This document shows positions 36,656 to 45,517 of a stretch of 64,000 nt of DNA, one piece after another. The first letter of the stretch is position 1; the number at the start of each line of letters is the position of its first letter. The notes under the pieces were generated by a model, which saw nothing but the letters and a program-made list of their open reading frames with translations, searched no databases and had not been told where the DNA came from. Both the position numbers and the translations under genes were made by a program. The stretch comes from Faecalicatena contorta (GTDB lineage: Bacteria; Bacillota; Clostridia; Lachnospirales; Lachnospiraceae): assembly GCF_003149105.1 (NCBI RefSeq), contig NZ_QGDS01000007.1, forward strand, positions 62,001-126,000, given 5' to 3'.

Positions 36656-37365
36656 TGGTCGATGTAGAAAGAAAAAAGCAGTATGTTCATTTTGATCCCC
36701 GTACCAAAATCATTCTGCTTGTGCTTAGCTTGATTATAGCGACAATGGCTCCATCGCTTACATATGAATGTATTTTAATTTTGCTGATTGCAGGGTTTGG
36801 TATGCTGTGTGGGAAATTTCGGTATTCTCTGATTGGTACCGTGGCCTTTATGTCATTGTACCTATTTACGGTCTTCTACCTAAAAGATAGTACAGGAACA
36901 CTACATACTATGTTTACCGCCTGGCTTAGTCTTGTTTTTAAAGTATATCCATGCGGCATGTTGTCGGGAATTGCTGTATCTACTACAAGGGTCAATGAAT
37001 TTTTGTCTGCTATGAACAAAGTTCATGTTTCAAAAAAGATTGTAATTCCCTTTGCGGTTATGCTTCGTTATATTCCGACTGTACGCGAGGATTGGCACTA
37101 TATAAAAGACGCCATGCGTCTAAGAGACGTATCCCCGTCTTTTAAGGGCTTTGTTAAAAATCCAGTTATGATGATTGAATGTATTTATGTACCTCTTTTA
37201 ATGGCGGCTTCAAAGGCTGCCGATGAGCTTTCTATTGCAGCAGTAACAAGAGGAATTGAGAATCCGCATTCACGCACATGTCTTGTACAAATTCGGTTTC
37301 AAAAAAAGGATATTTTGATAATAGGCTGTTTTCTGGTGCTTCTGCTGGTGGGGCTATTTTTATAG
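36652..37365 (+). CDS. ECF transporter T component (module 2)
   Basis: 237-residue EcfT/CbiQ-like membrane protein. It shares with the module 1 protein the HFDPRTKIILLVLSLI box near the N-terminus, the coupling segment YIKDAMRLRDVSPS and the AAVTRGIENPHSRT segment. It starts 4 bases before the S-component stop; a second ATG immediately follows at 36655. Confidence 0.87.
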   Translation: MMVDVERKKQYVHFDPRTKIILLVLSLIIATMAPSLTYECILILLIAGFGMLCGKFRYSLIGTVAFMSLYLFTVFYLKDSTGTLHTMFTAWLSLVFKVYPCGMLSGIAVSTTRVNEFLSAMNKVHVSKKIVIPFAVMLRYIPTVREDWHYIKDAMRLRDVSPSFKGFVKNPVMMIECIYVPLLMAASKAADELSIAAVTRGIENPHSRTCLVQIRFQKKDILIIGCFLVLLLVGLFL

Positions 37366-37376
37366 GGGAGAATACA

Positions 37377-38852
37377 ATGATTAAATTAAGACAAATATGT
37401 TTTTCCTATGCGGACGAAGTTGAAGGTGGTCTTGAAAACATAGATTTATCCATAAAAGATGGAGAGTGTATATTGATTTGTGGACGATCTGGCTGCGGAA
37501 AGACTACGATTACACGTTTGGTTAATGGACTGATACCTAACTTTTTTTGTGGGGATTTGAGTGGAAAAGTAACGATAAATGAAATGGATGTACTAAATAC
37601 ACCAATGTATGAAGTCGCTTCTCATGTAGGAAGTGTGTTTCAAAATCCAAGGACCCAATTTTTCAATGTGGACACAGACAGTGAAATTGCCTTTGGTATT
37701 GAAAATGAAGCTCTGCCGCCAGCAGAATTACATAAGAGGCTGGACGAAACATCACAGGACTTAAAAATAAACCACTTGCGCGGAAGGAATATTTTTGAAC
37801 TATCTGGCGGAGAAAAACAAAAAATTGCTTTTGCAAGCATTTATGCTATGAACCCAGATGTTTATCTATTGGATGAACCATCCTCAAATTTAGATATGGC
37901 AGCAATTAACGATTTGAAAGAGCATCTGCGGCTTATTAAACAGCAGGGAAAAACAATTCTGATTGCGGAGCACAGGCTTTATTATCTTATGGACTTAGTG
38001 GATAAGATTATTTATTTGTCAAATGGGAAAATAGAAGGGGTTTATACTCCCAGTTCCTTTTGCAAAATTTCTGAAAGTATGAGAAAGATTATGGGGCTTC
38101 GTGCAAGGGACTTGAACGAGGTTTATCCGTTTCCGGCAGGAGATAAGGGTTTATCTGCCGTGTTGGAAATTAAAGATGTTGGGCTGTACTACAAAAAGCG
38201 TATGGTTATGGAACACATTAACCTGAGAGCTGCAAAGGGAGAGGTTATTGGAATTGTCGGACATAATGGTGCAGGGAAAACCACCTTTCTTAGAACGCTC
38301 TGCGGACTGCATAAGGACTATTCCGGAGAGTTTCTTTGGGAAGGGGCGGTGCAAAATTCAAAGGAAAAGATGAAACGCTCTTATTTGGTTATGCAGGATG
38401 TAAATTATGAACTTTTTGCAGAATCCGTAGAAGCGGAGTGTTCTCTCGGAATACAAAATACGAATCCAGCTCAAATAGACCAGGTTATTACAGAACTTGA
38501 TTTGTCAGCATTTCGCAAACGGCATCCAAACACTCTGTCAGGAGGACAAAAGCAGCGTGTTGCTATTGCAGTCAGTATGGTATGTGGGAAAGAATTGCTG
38601 GTATTTGATGAACCTACGAGTGGATTGGATTTTGACAGTATGAAACAGGTTGGAGAGCTGATTCAGAAGCTGTCGGAGGACAAAGTAGTTTTTGTTGTAA
38701 CACATGATTATGAATTTGCTTGTCAGGTTTGTTCCCGGCTGATTCATTTTGAAAATGGGGTTATGACGGATGATCTGCTGATGTCAAAAGATAATGAGAG
38801 CAGAATTTGCAATATATTTGGTTTGGAACAAAATTATGAAAGGGAGAAATAA
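37377..38852 (+). CDS. ECF ATPase with two fused nucleotide-binding domains (module 2)
   Basis: 491 residues from ATG 37377 (AGGGGAG at 37364-37370). The tandem ABC domains have GRSGCGKTT, LSGGEKQKIA, LLDEPSSNLD and AEHR, then GHNGAGKTT, LSGGQKQRVA, VFDEPTSGLD and THD. Its design mirrors the 33351 protein, pointing to duplication of a whole S-T-AA' block. It is followed 2 bases later by the second ABC pair. Confidence 0.9.
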   Translation: MIKLRQICFSYADEVEGGLENIDLSIKDGECILICGRSGCGKTTITRLVNGLIPNFFCGDLSGKVTINEMDVLNTPMYEVASHVGSVFQNPRTQFFNVDTDSEIAFGIENEALPPAELHKRLDETSQDLKINHLRGRNIFELSGGEKQKIAFASIYAMNPDVYLLDEPSSNLDMAAINDLKEHLRLIKQQGKTILIAEHRLYYLMDLVDKIIYLSNGKIEGVYTPSSFCKISESMRKIMGLRARDLNEVYPFPAGDKGLSAVLEIKDVGLYYKKRMVMEHINLRAAKGEVIGIVGHNGAGKTTFLRTLCGLHKDYSGEFLWEGAVQNSKEKMKRSYLVMQDVNYELFAESVEAECSLGIQNTNPAQIDQVITELDLSAFRKRHPNTLSGGQKQRVAIAVSMVCGKELLVFDEPTSGLDFDSMKQVGELIQKLSEDKVVFVVTHDYEFACQVCSRLIHFENGVMTDDLLMSKDNESRICNIFGLEQNYEREK

Positions 38853-38854
38853 AA

Positions 38855-40612
38855 ATGATGAGTATAAAAAAAGAAAGTCCTGTTCTGCTCCTTTTGAAAT
38901 GGGCAGATAAAGATAAAATCTATTTAATCGCATCTGTATTATTTGCTTTTTTAGGTGGATTATTTGCAATTGGTCCCTATATGGGAATATATCAATTAAT
39001 GGATGCTTTTTTGTCAAACAACTGTACAAAAGAGGTTATCGTTGATAGTGCCACTCTAATTACTGTAACAGTGATTATCAGGCAGGTTTTTCAGGGAATA
39101 TCAGGTGTGTTTTCCCATAAAGGCGCTTACGGTGCACTGTTTCGTGTAAGGTGCATGATTACAGAACATCTGAAAAAAGTTCCAATGGGTGCGCTTGATG
39201 AGCGCAGAACAGGAGATATTAAAACTGTTCTAAATGAGGATATTGAAAAACTGGAGCTGTGTTTGGCTCACAATATTCCGGAATTTGTAGGTTTCGCAAC
39301 AGGTCCGATTGTCATCTTTATTTACTTAATGACGATTAATGTACCGCTGGCGCTTATTTCGCTGATCCCCCTTGCAATAACAATTGTTATCATGTGTTTT
39401 TGCTTTGCCTTTATGTCGGGTATAATGCCGCGTGTAACTGCGGCCATAGCTAGTTTCAACTCTGTGATCATTGAATATATTGGTGGAATGAAACTGATTA
39501 AAGCCTACAACATGAGCAGTCAATCTTTCCGGAAGTTTTTAGGTGCTATTGAAGAAGAAAATAATATCTGGAATAAAGTTTCCAGAAAGACTGGACCGTT
39601 TTATGCTGCATTTATCGTTGTTTTAGAATGCGGGATGGCTTTGATTATTCCAATTGGCGGGAAGTTCTTTCTAAACGGTTCCATCTCAGCCAGTATCTTT
39701 TTACTCTTTGCTTATATTGGTTCTCTGTATCTGTGCGAGCTTTTACCATTGCAGCAGCTAAGTATGGAGCTGGCCCAGTCATTAAATGGTGTTATTAAAA
39801 CGAAGCAAATACTTAATCTGCCTGTATATGAAAGTACTGGAGATTTTCCGGAAAGCACTGATATTGCAATCAATCATGTTCGTTTTTCTTATGATGGGAA
39901 AAATGATGTATTGTCCGATTGTAACCTATATGTGAAAGCGGGAGAAAAGGTAGCCATCGTAGGTGCTTCTGGAGCAGGTAAAAGCACAATCATAGAGCTG
40001 ATTTCTCGTTTTTATGACGTGCAGGACGGAGAAGTTCTTATTGGTGGAAAGAATGTTAAGAGTATTAGTTATGAACATTTATTGCAAAATATTTCCATTG
40101 TGTTTCAGAAAACGTTTCTTACCCGCGAAAGTGTATTTGAAAATATACGCATGGGCAGTAATGCTACTTTAGAGCAGGTGCGTCAGGCTGCAAAAGAGGC
40201 GCAGATTGATGCTTTTATTATGTCATTGCCGGACAGATATGAAACGAAAGTCGGCAGCTTTGGTTCTCGTTTTTCTGGTGGAGAAAAACAAAGAATTGCA
40301 ATCGCGAGGGCAATTTTAAAGAATGCCCCCATTCTGATACTTGATGAGGCTACCAGTGCGGCTGATCCTGAAAATCAAGTGGAAATTGATAAGGCGATTA
40401 CAAATCTCTGCAAGGGGAAGACATGTATTATTGTTGCACATCGCCTTGGAGCTATAAAAATGTGTAACAAAGTTGCTGTTGTAGAAAATCACACGGTTAC
40501 TGCATTTGGAACTCATATAGAATTATTGACTTCAAATAAATACTATAATTCGGCATGGAAGAATTACAATGCGGCACGTGAAGTTACTTATTCAATGGAA
40601 GGGGCAGATTAG
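38855..40612 (+). CDS. Fused permease-ATPase ABC protein (pair 2, first)
   Basis: 585 residues with an exporter-type membrane domain (about 1-320) and an ATPase domain: GASGAGKST, FSGGEKQRIA (signature with F for the first L), ILILDEATSAAD and VAHRLGAI. Followed one base later by its partner. The block order ECF-then-ABC pair here is the reverse of ABC pair-then-ECF at 28446-34817, so the two halves of the transport region form a rough mirror around the AraC gene in gene-type order, though not in strand. Confidence 0.88.
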   Translation: MMSIKKESPVLLLLKWADKDKIYLIASVLFAFLGGLFAIGPYMGIYQLMDAFLSNNCTKEVIVDSATLITVTVIIRQVFQGISGVFSHKGAYGALFRVRCMITEHLKKVPMGALDERRTGDIKTVLNEDIEKLELCLAHNIPEFVGFATGPIVIFIYLMTINVPLALISLIPLAITIVIMCFCFAFMSGIMPRVTAAIASFNSVIIEYIGGMKLIKAYNMSSQSFRKFLGAIEEENNIWNKVSRKTGPFYAAFIVVLECGMALIIPIGGKFFLNGSISASIFLLFAYIGSLYLCELLPLQQLSMELAQSLNGVIKTKQILNLPVYESTGDFPESTDIAINHVRFSYDGKNDVLSDCNLYVKAGEKVAIVGASGAGKSTIIELISRFYDVQDGEVLIGGKNVKSISYEHLLQNISIVFQKTFLTRESVFENIRMGSNATLEQVRQAAKEAQIDAFIMSLPDRYETKVGSFGSRFSGGEKQRIAIARAILKNAPILILDEATSAADPENQVEIDKAITNLCKGKTCIIVAHRLGAIKMCNKVAVVENHTVTAFGTHIELLTSNKYYNSAWKNYNAAREVTYSMEGAD

Positions 40613-40613
40613 C

Positions 40614-42323
40614 ATGAAAATAGATAATCCATTCAGAAAGAATATACGTTTTGGTATAGGAGTATTTTTTACAGTGCTTGACGGGTTTTTATCCGCAAGT
40701 GTTTACATGGCCCTTTATTTGCTGCTCAACATATTGTTTAGTAATAAAGTATCAAACGAAAATCTTCTCCGTCTCACTCTTTTGATAATAGCAATTTTTC
40801 TGGTGCGTCTTATTGCCTATGTTTTTGGGTATACACAAGGGCAAATTGGAGGCGGTGCGGTATCAAAACAAATCCGGCTTTTTTTAGGTAACAAATTTAA
40901 GAAGATTCCGTTAGCAAGGTTCACTCAGGGGCAGGTAGGAGAATATGTAAATACGATGACCAGTGATGTAAGCAATTATGAACAAATCCTGACTCATAAG
41001 ACAGGAAATCTTGTGAAAAATATTTCTCTTTCCATTATATTGCTGGTTTTTGTTTGTTTTTTATATTTTCCCGCCGGTCTTATTTTGTTAGCTGTAAGTA
41101 TTTTGTTTATTCCCAATATGTGGCTGTCCTTTCGCATTGTAAAAAAGTATGGAACGGCAAGAAATAATATCTGTGCCGAAGCGGTTAGTAGTATTGTTGA
41201 ATATATTACCGGGATTCAGACGTTGCGTGCTTACAATATGTGTGGGGTCAAAAATGAGACGACTACAAGTATCCTTAAAGATTACAGTGATGTGAGCTAC
41301 AAATATGAGGCTATGGGTATTCCGGTTGCTTTTACCTTTAATATTCTTACGTGGTTGTCACTGCCTGTAGTTATGTTGGTTTCATCAAGGCCGTGGCTTG
41401 CAGGAACCTTGTCAAGTGTGGATTATTTGATGGTGTGTTTGATGCCTATGCTTCTGGCAAAGATGTATATGACTATTTCGGTAGACCTTTTTGGTTATAA
41501 GAATATGATGATTTCAAAGCGAAAGATTCAGAAAGTTGTAGATGAACCTGAAGAACAAGGCAGCTATGAGGACTTTAATCCTGTTTCATATGAAATCTGT
41601 TTTGATAAGGTACAATTTTCCTATGTACAGGGAGAACCTGTATTAAAAGGGGTGGATTTCTGTGCAGAGAATCAAAAGCTTACGGCAATTGTGGGAGACT
41701 CTGGCTCTGGAAAATCTACAATTCTGAATCTGATTTCCAAGTACTATGAAGCAGACGGCGGCATGATTTCTATCGGAGGAGAAAATATACACGATGTAGC
41801 AGCAGAACGGGTATTAGAGCAGATTTCAATGGTAGATCAGGATGTATTTCTCTTTGATGATACTATCCGCGAAAACATACGTCATGCCAGGCCAGATGCC
41901 ACGGATGCTGAGATTGAGGCGGCTTGCAAGGAAGCAAATTGTGATGTCTTTATCCGTAAAATGGAAAAAGGTTATGATACACCTATCGGAGAAAATGGCA
42001 ATCTGCTGTCTGGTGGCGAACGGCAACGCCTTTCTATTGCTCGTGCTATCCTAAAAAATAGCCCAATACTGCTTTTGGATGAGGCTACGGCATCACTGGA
42101 TATTGAGAATGAGCTGGCAGTAAAACAGGCAATTACAAATCTGTTGAAAGACAAGAAAACAGTAGTGATGATTGCACACACATTGTCCATCGTCAAAAAT
42201 GCAAATCAGATATTGGTTGTATCAGGCGGGAAGATTGCAGAAAGAGGAACACATGAAGAACTTTTGGCGAGGAGTGGAAAATATGCAGCTATGTGGAATG
42301 CTGAACAAAAGTTATCTGAATAA
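40614..42323 (+). CDS. Fused permease-ATPase ABC protein (pair 2, second)
   Basis: 569 residues from ATG 40614; the upstream extension to 40569 lies inside the previous gene. Membrane domain first, then GDSGSGKST, LSGGERQRLS, ILLLDEATASLD and IAHTLSIV. Probable heterodimer partner of the 38855 protein. As for pair 1, I infer a metallophore-related transport role by context only. Confidence 0.88.
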   Translation: MKIDNPFRKNIRFGIGVFFTVLDGFLSASVYMALYLLLNILFSNKVSNENLLRLTLLIIAIFLVRLIAYVFGYTQGQIGGGAVSKQIRLFLGNKFKKIPLARFTQGQVGEYVNTMTSDVSNYEQILTHKTGNLVKNISLSIILLVFVCFLYFPAGLILLAVSILFIPNMWLSFRIVKKYGTARNNICAEAVSSIVEYITGIQTLRAYNMCGVKNETTTSILKDYSDVSYKYEAMGIPVAFTFNILTWLSLPVVMLVSSRPWLAGTLSSVDYLMVCLMPMLLAKMYMTISVDLFGYKNMMISKRKIQKVVDEPEEQGSYEDFNPVSYEICFDKVQFSYVQGEPVLKGVDFCAENQKLTAIVGDSGSGKSTILNLISKYYEADGGMISIGGENIHDVAAERVLEQISMVDQDVFLFDDTIRENIRHARPDATDAEIEAACKEANCDVFIRKMEKGYDTPIGENGNLLSGGERQRLSIARAILKNSPILLLDEATASLDIENELAVKQAITNLLKDKKTVVMIAHTLSIVKNANQILVVSGGKIAERGTHEELLARSGKYAAMWNAEQKLSE

Positions 42324-42349
42324 AAAAGTTGGGAATGGAGAGAAGATGG

Positions 42350-43276
42350 ATGACCTATACTGATTTTTCAATGGAGACAGATGGATTTGTAGGACATATG
42401 GTTGAACCAGAGAGTAAAAATACTGGTCATGTAGTAATTGTAATTATGGGGGGAGAAAGAAGTATTGTATCAGGGGTAAAAGTAGCAGAGAGATTTACTG
42501 ACTTTGGAATAACTGGAATCTCAATTCCGGTTTTTGGTGCAAAGGGGCTTCCGAAACATATTGATCGAATTCCACTTGAAATGTTTGAACCAGTTGTTAA
42601 ATACTTGAAAGATGTAAAGAAGGCAAAGAGCATTAGCGTATACGGGTTCTCTATGGGATCGGTTTATGCTGCATTAGTTGCAAAATATATAGATGGAATA
42701 GATAATGTAATCCTTTGCGCTCCTTCTCATGTTCCATTTGAAGGAACGGATGCATCAAATAAATGTATGACAGGACATTCTATTGCAGTCTACAAAGGGA
42801 TGGAAATTCCATATGTAAGCCCTGATTTCTTCAATTCTGGATTTATGGGCAAATATGTTTATGATAATGAAGCAGGCAGAAAAGTAACAAATATGTGGAT
42901 TATGTATCGGGATGCGTTTAAGGATAAGAGACGTGAAGAGGCTGCCAATTTTCATCTTGAGACAAGTGAGGCAAGAATTCTTCTTATAGCAGGAACCGAA
43001 GATGAAGTGTGGCCATCTGAATATTCAACAAAATATATTAAGAGTGGGCTGGAGCATGCAGGCTATAATCACGAATATAAAATATTAATATATCCAAACG
43101 CAAGTCACCTAATCGGAATCATGCCGAGCAAAGAGAGAAATGGATGGCTATATCGTGCGATTCCAATCATTGGATTACTATATAGGAGTTTTGCAAAGCA
43201 TAGAGAAGACTGTATGAATGCGTTAGAAGAATCGGAAAGAGAGATCATGCACTGGATACTTGGAAAGCTTAATTAA
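42350..43276 (+). CDS. Alpha/beta hydrolase (BAAT/acyl-CoA thioesterase-like)
   Basis: 308 residues from ATG 42350, preceded by GGAGAGAAG. The fold signature is VVIVIMGGERS near residue 25, a nucleophile elbow YGFSMGS (about residue 100), an acid in AGTEDEVWPSEY and a histidine in NASHLIG. The oxyanion-region and C-terminal arrangement resemble the BAAT C-terminal hydrolase family. A metallophore esterase or amidase that frees the metal after uptake would fit the position after the transporters, but no specific evidence shows it. Other substrates are equally possible. Confidence 0.75.
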   Translation: MTYTDFSMETDGFVGHMVEPESKNTGHVVIVIMGGERSIVSGVKVAERFTDFGITGISIPVFGAKGLPKHIDRIPLEMFEPVVKYLKDVKKAKSISVYGFSMGSVYAALVAKYIDGIDNVILCAPSHVPFEGTDASNKCMTGHSIAVYKGMEIPYVSPDFFNSGFMGKYVYDNEAGRKVTNMWIMYRDAFKDKRREEAANFHLETSEARILLIAGTEDEVWPSEYSTKYIKSGLEHAGYNHEYKILIYPNASHLIGIMPSKERNGWLYRAIPIIGLLYRSFAKHREDCMNALEESEREIMHWILGKLN

Positions 43277-43288
43277 GGAGTCTAAACA

Positions 43289-44206
43289 ATGAATGAAGTA
43301 GTTAGTAAAGTAATATTGTTTATCGGGCTGATCCTACTGGGGTACGGCTTGAAGAAAAAAGGTATATTTAAAAAAGAGGACTATAAAATTCTTTCCAACA
43401 TTGTTTTTATTATTACGCTCCCGGCGGTATTGATTACTAGTTTTCAGGAATTCATTTTTCGGCCTTCAATGATTGGATTTGTAGTATTAGGAATAGTAAT
43501 GAATATGTTAATGCTGATAATTGGCAGATTTATTGGAAGAAATAGGGGATATGCCGTTAATGGAACTTATATGCTTTGCTGCAGCGGCTATAATATTTCC
43601 CTATTTGTAATCCCATTTGTGGCAAGTTTTTTGGATGTAAAATATCTTTTAATAGTAGCAATGTTTGATATTGGAAACCTTATTATGGGTCTTGGCGGCA
43701 GTTGTATTTTTGCAGCAGGACTTTCAAAAACAAAGGCAGTTATATCAAAAAGAGAGCTTGTAAAGAAATTAATCACAAATATCCCCTTTTTAGTTTACCT
43801 GATTATGCTGTGTATGGCGGCAATAAAGATTAAATTGCCGGCGGTGGTATATGAATTTACTGCTCCGGTAGCAAAGGCAAATACTATTATTGTTATGTTA
43901 ATGATTGGAATCATTTTTGAGTTTCAAGTAAGAAAAGGACAGTGGCGGGATGTGCTTACGGTTGTACTGACCCGATATAGCTGTGCAGTAATTATATTAG
44001 GAACATTATTTTGGTTTTCACCATTTTCTGATATGCATGGTAATGCACTTAAGATTATTGCGTTTGCTCCGGTAACAACGATATCACCGATTTTATGTCA
44101 GCGGATGGGATATGATTATGAGTTGGCTGGAAAATTATTTTCTGTGTGTATTCCCATTAGCTTAGTGGGGACAAGCTTGCTGGCACTATTTTCTCCGTTT
44201 ATTTAG
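43289..44206 (+). CDS. AEC-family permease (auxin efflux carrier-like)
   Basis: 305-residue membrane protein with about ten hydrophobic segments. It starts MNEVVSKVILFIGLILLGY with the GLKKKGIF cytoplasmic loop and a later ITLPAVLITSF, all typical of bacterial AEC transporters. It follows the hydrolase by 12 bases and ends the + strand run of the island. AEC proteins export or take up small organic acids; the substrate is unknown. Export of the unloaded metallophore or an aryl acid is one guess. Confidence 0.85.
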   Translation: MNEVVSKVILFIGLILLGYGLKKKGIFKKEDYKILSNIVFIITLPAVLITSFQEFIFRPSMIGFVVLGIVMNMLMLIIGRFIGRNRGYAVNGTYMLCCSGYNISLFVIPFVASFLDVKYLLIVAMFDIGNLIMGLGGSCIFAAGLSKTKAVISKRELVKKLITNIPFLVYLIMLCMAAIKIKLPAVVYEFTAPVAKANTIIVMLMIGIIFEFQVRKGQWRDVLTVVLTRYSCAVIILGTLFWFSPFSDMHGNALKIIAFAPVTTISPILCQRMGYDYELAGKLFSVCIPISLVGTSLLALFSPFI

Positions 44207-44233
44207 GTACAAGAAAATATTTCGATTATATAA

Positions 44234-44884
44234 TTAAGTAAGATTTCCGAAAAAGGCAGAAATATCTTTTTCGGAAATTTTTGTGATTTGGAAAGTAGGG
44301 CTTTCTGAACTACATACGGAGCAGATATAAGAATCCTCCTCCCAGGTATGGAAAAAACCGGAGGAATGAGACAACGTGTCAATGGCAGTCAGATTACCGG
44401 TAAGTCCTGTTCTGTTCCTTTTGGCATATGCCTCTTTACGTGTCCATATCTCAAAAAATCGTTTGTTTTGTAATGATTTATCAGAATAAATGTATTCAAT
44501 TTCATTGGGATGAAAGACCTGAGACATGATTTCGAAAGGAGCGTTTTTGCTTAATTCAATATCGGCACCTACCTGGTGATTTGCAGAGAGACAGCAGAGA
44601 ATAGCATTTCTTGTATGAGAAAAACTAAAGTCTAGCTGCACATCGGAAACTAAGACAGGTTTATGATTTTTCTCACAAGAAAAAAGCAGAGCTTCATTAG
44701 CAAGACCCGTATTTTTCAAGATGGCCATGTGTGTCAGCAGAGCTGCATACAAAGAAAGCTTCTGGTCAGAAGCAAAATAATATTTGGAAATACGGGCCTG
44801 CCGTTCTAAAGATACATGCTTTAAAAGGCTATCTTCAGTGTCAGACCATTCCATAGAAGTGAGTGGCAAATAATAGATTTTCAT
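44234..44884 (-). CDS. Sfp-type 4'-phosphopantetheinyl transferase
   Basis: 216 residues on the - strand. The three motifs of Sfp enzymes are present: LDFSFSHTRNA, QVGADIELS (Mg-binding D and E) and FFEIWTRKEAYAKRNRTGL. It converts apo carrier domains to holo form, so it is the natural activator of the ArCP and PCP domains at 13167 and 21478. The gene converges on the AEC permease and shares a terminator hairpin with it. The Shine-Dalgarno sequence is weak. Confidence 0.93.
   Translation of the reverse strand: MKIYYLPLTSMEWSDTEDSLLKHVSLERQARISKYYFASDQKLSLYAALLTHMAILKNTGLANEALLFSCEKNHKPVLVSDVQLDFSFSHTRNAILCCLSANHQVGADIELSKNAPFEIMSQVFHPNEIEYIYSDKSLQNKRFFEIWTRKEAYAKRNRTGLTGNLTAIDTLSHSSGFFHTWEEDSYICSVCSSESPTFQITKISEKDISAFFGNLT
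44244..44277. terminator. Bidirectional terminator inside the PPTase 3' end
   Basis: A perfect 12-bp inverted repeat, TTTCCGAAAAAG (44244-44255) and CTTTTTCGGAAA (44266-44277), with a 10-base loop, followed by TTTTT on the + strand. It stops the AEC transcript while encoding the last residues of the convergent PPTase. Confidence 0.7.
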
Positions 44885-44916
44885 AAAGGTCCCGCTTTCT
44901 CTACAGCCTCTTTTAC

Positions 44917-45423
44917 TTATTTATCGCGGGGATTTTTCCAAAGCCAGAAAGCGATGATAATTCCTACTATATATAAGATGCTGATAAGAATGGTTGGATT
45001 GTCTTTCAATAAAAAGACAACTGCCACAACTGCTGCAAGGGAAATGGTTAATTCAAAAGCCTTTAAAATCCTCTTTTCACGGGTATCTTTTACGCCTTGC
45101 AGAAATTCATTGCGTTTTTGTTCAAGCTTCAGATACTCCATGAGTTCTCCCTTGTCTATGCGGGAAAGAATCCATTCATCTCTTGAAAACTCCTTGTCCT
45201 TTCTTTTAAAGCGGAAAAGGTTTCCGGAAGGGGATTCATCTTCTGGAATTACAGGCATTTCTTCTGGAATTACAGGTATTTCCTCTGCAGCTGCAGGCAT
45301 CTTTTCTGGTTCAGCAGATGATTCTTTAAGAGTTACAGGAGTTTCTGTATCGATGCTGGGCACAGTAGATTCTGCTGGTTTTTCAGTAGTTTCTTCATTT
45401 GCAAAAAGTGTGTGTTCGGACAC
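44917..45423 (-). CDS. Small membrane protein with acidic Pro-rich N-terminus
   Basis: 168 residues from GTG at 45423, with AAGGAGG upstream on the - strand. Residues 1-75 are acidic and proline-rich with a short internal repeat (EEIPVIPEEMPVIPED). A charged helical stretch follows (FKRKDKEFSRDEWILSRIDKG), and then two hydrophobic segments near the C-terminus (LAAVVAVVFLL and ISILYIVGIIIAFWLW). No family recognised. It lies between the PPTase and a TetR gene on the same strand. Confidence 0.7.
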   Translation of the reverse strand: MSEHTLFANEETTEKPAESTVPSIDTETPVTLKESSAEPEKMPAAAEEIPVIPEEMPVIPEDESPSGNLFRFKRKDKEFSRDEWILSRIDKGELMEYLKLEQKRNEFLQGVKDTREKRILKAFELTISLAAVVAVVFLLKDNPTILISILYIVGIIIAFWLWKNPRDK

Positions 45424-45517
45424 GGATTATCCTCCTTATCGTAGTTTTTTCTATCATACCAGTTTTCGACAGGAAAAACAATAAACCGACAAAAATAGAT
45501 AAATTTTATCTTGAAGT

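Noticed and set aside
44954..45484. 176-codon ORF on the + strand
   Set aside because: It is antisense to the 44917-45423 gene, which has a good Shine-Dalgarno sequence and credible membrane segments; the + strand reading has neither a start signal nor a family.
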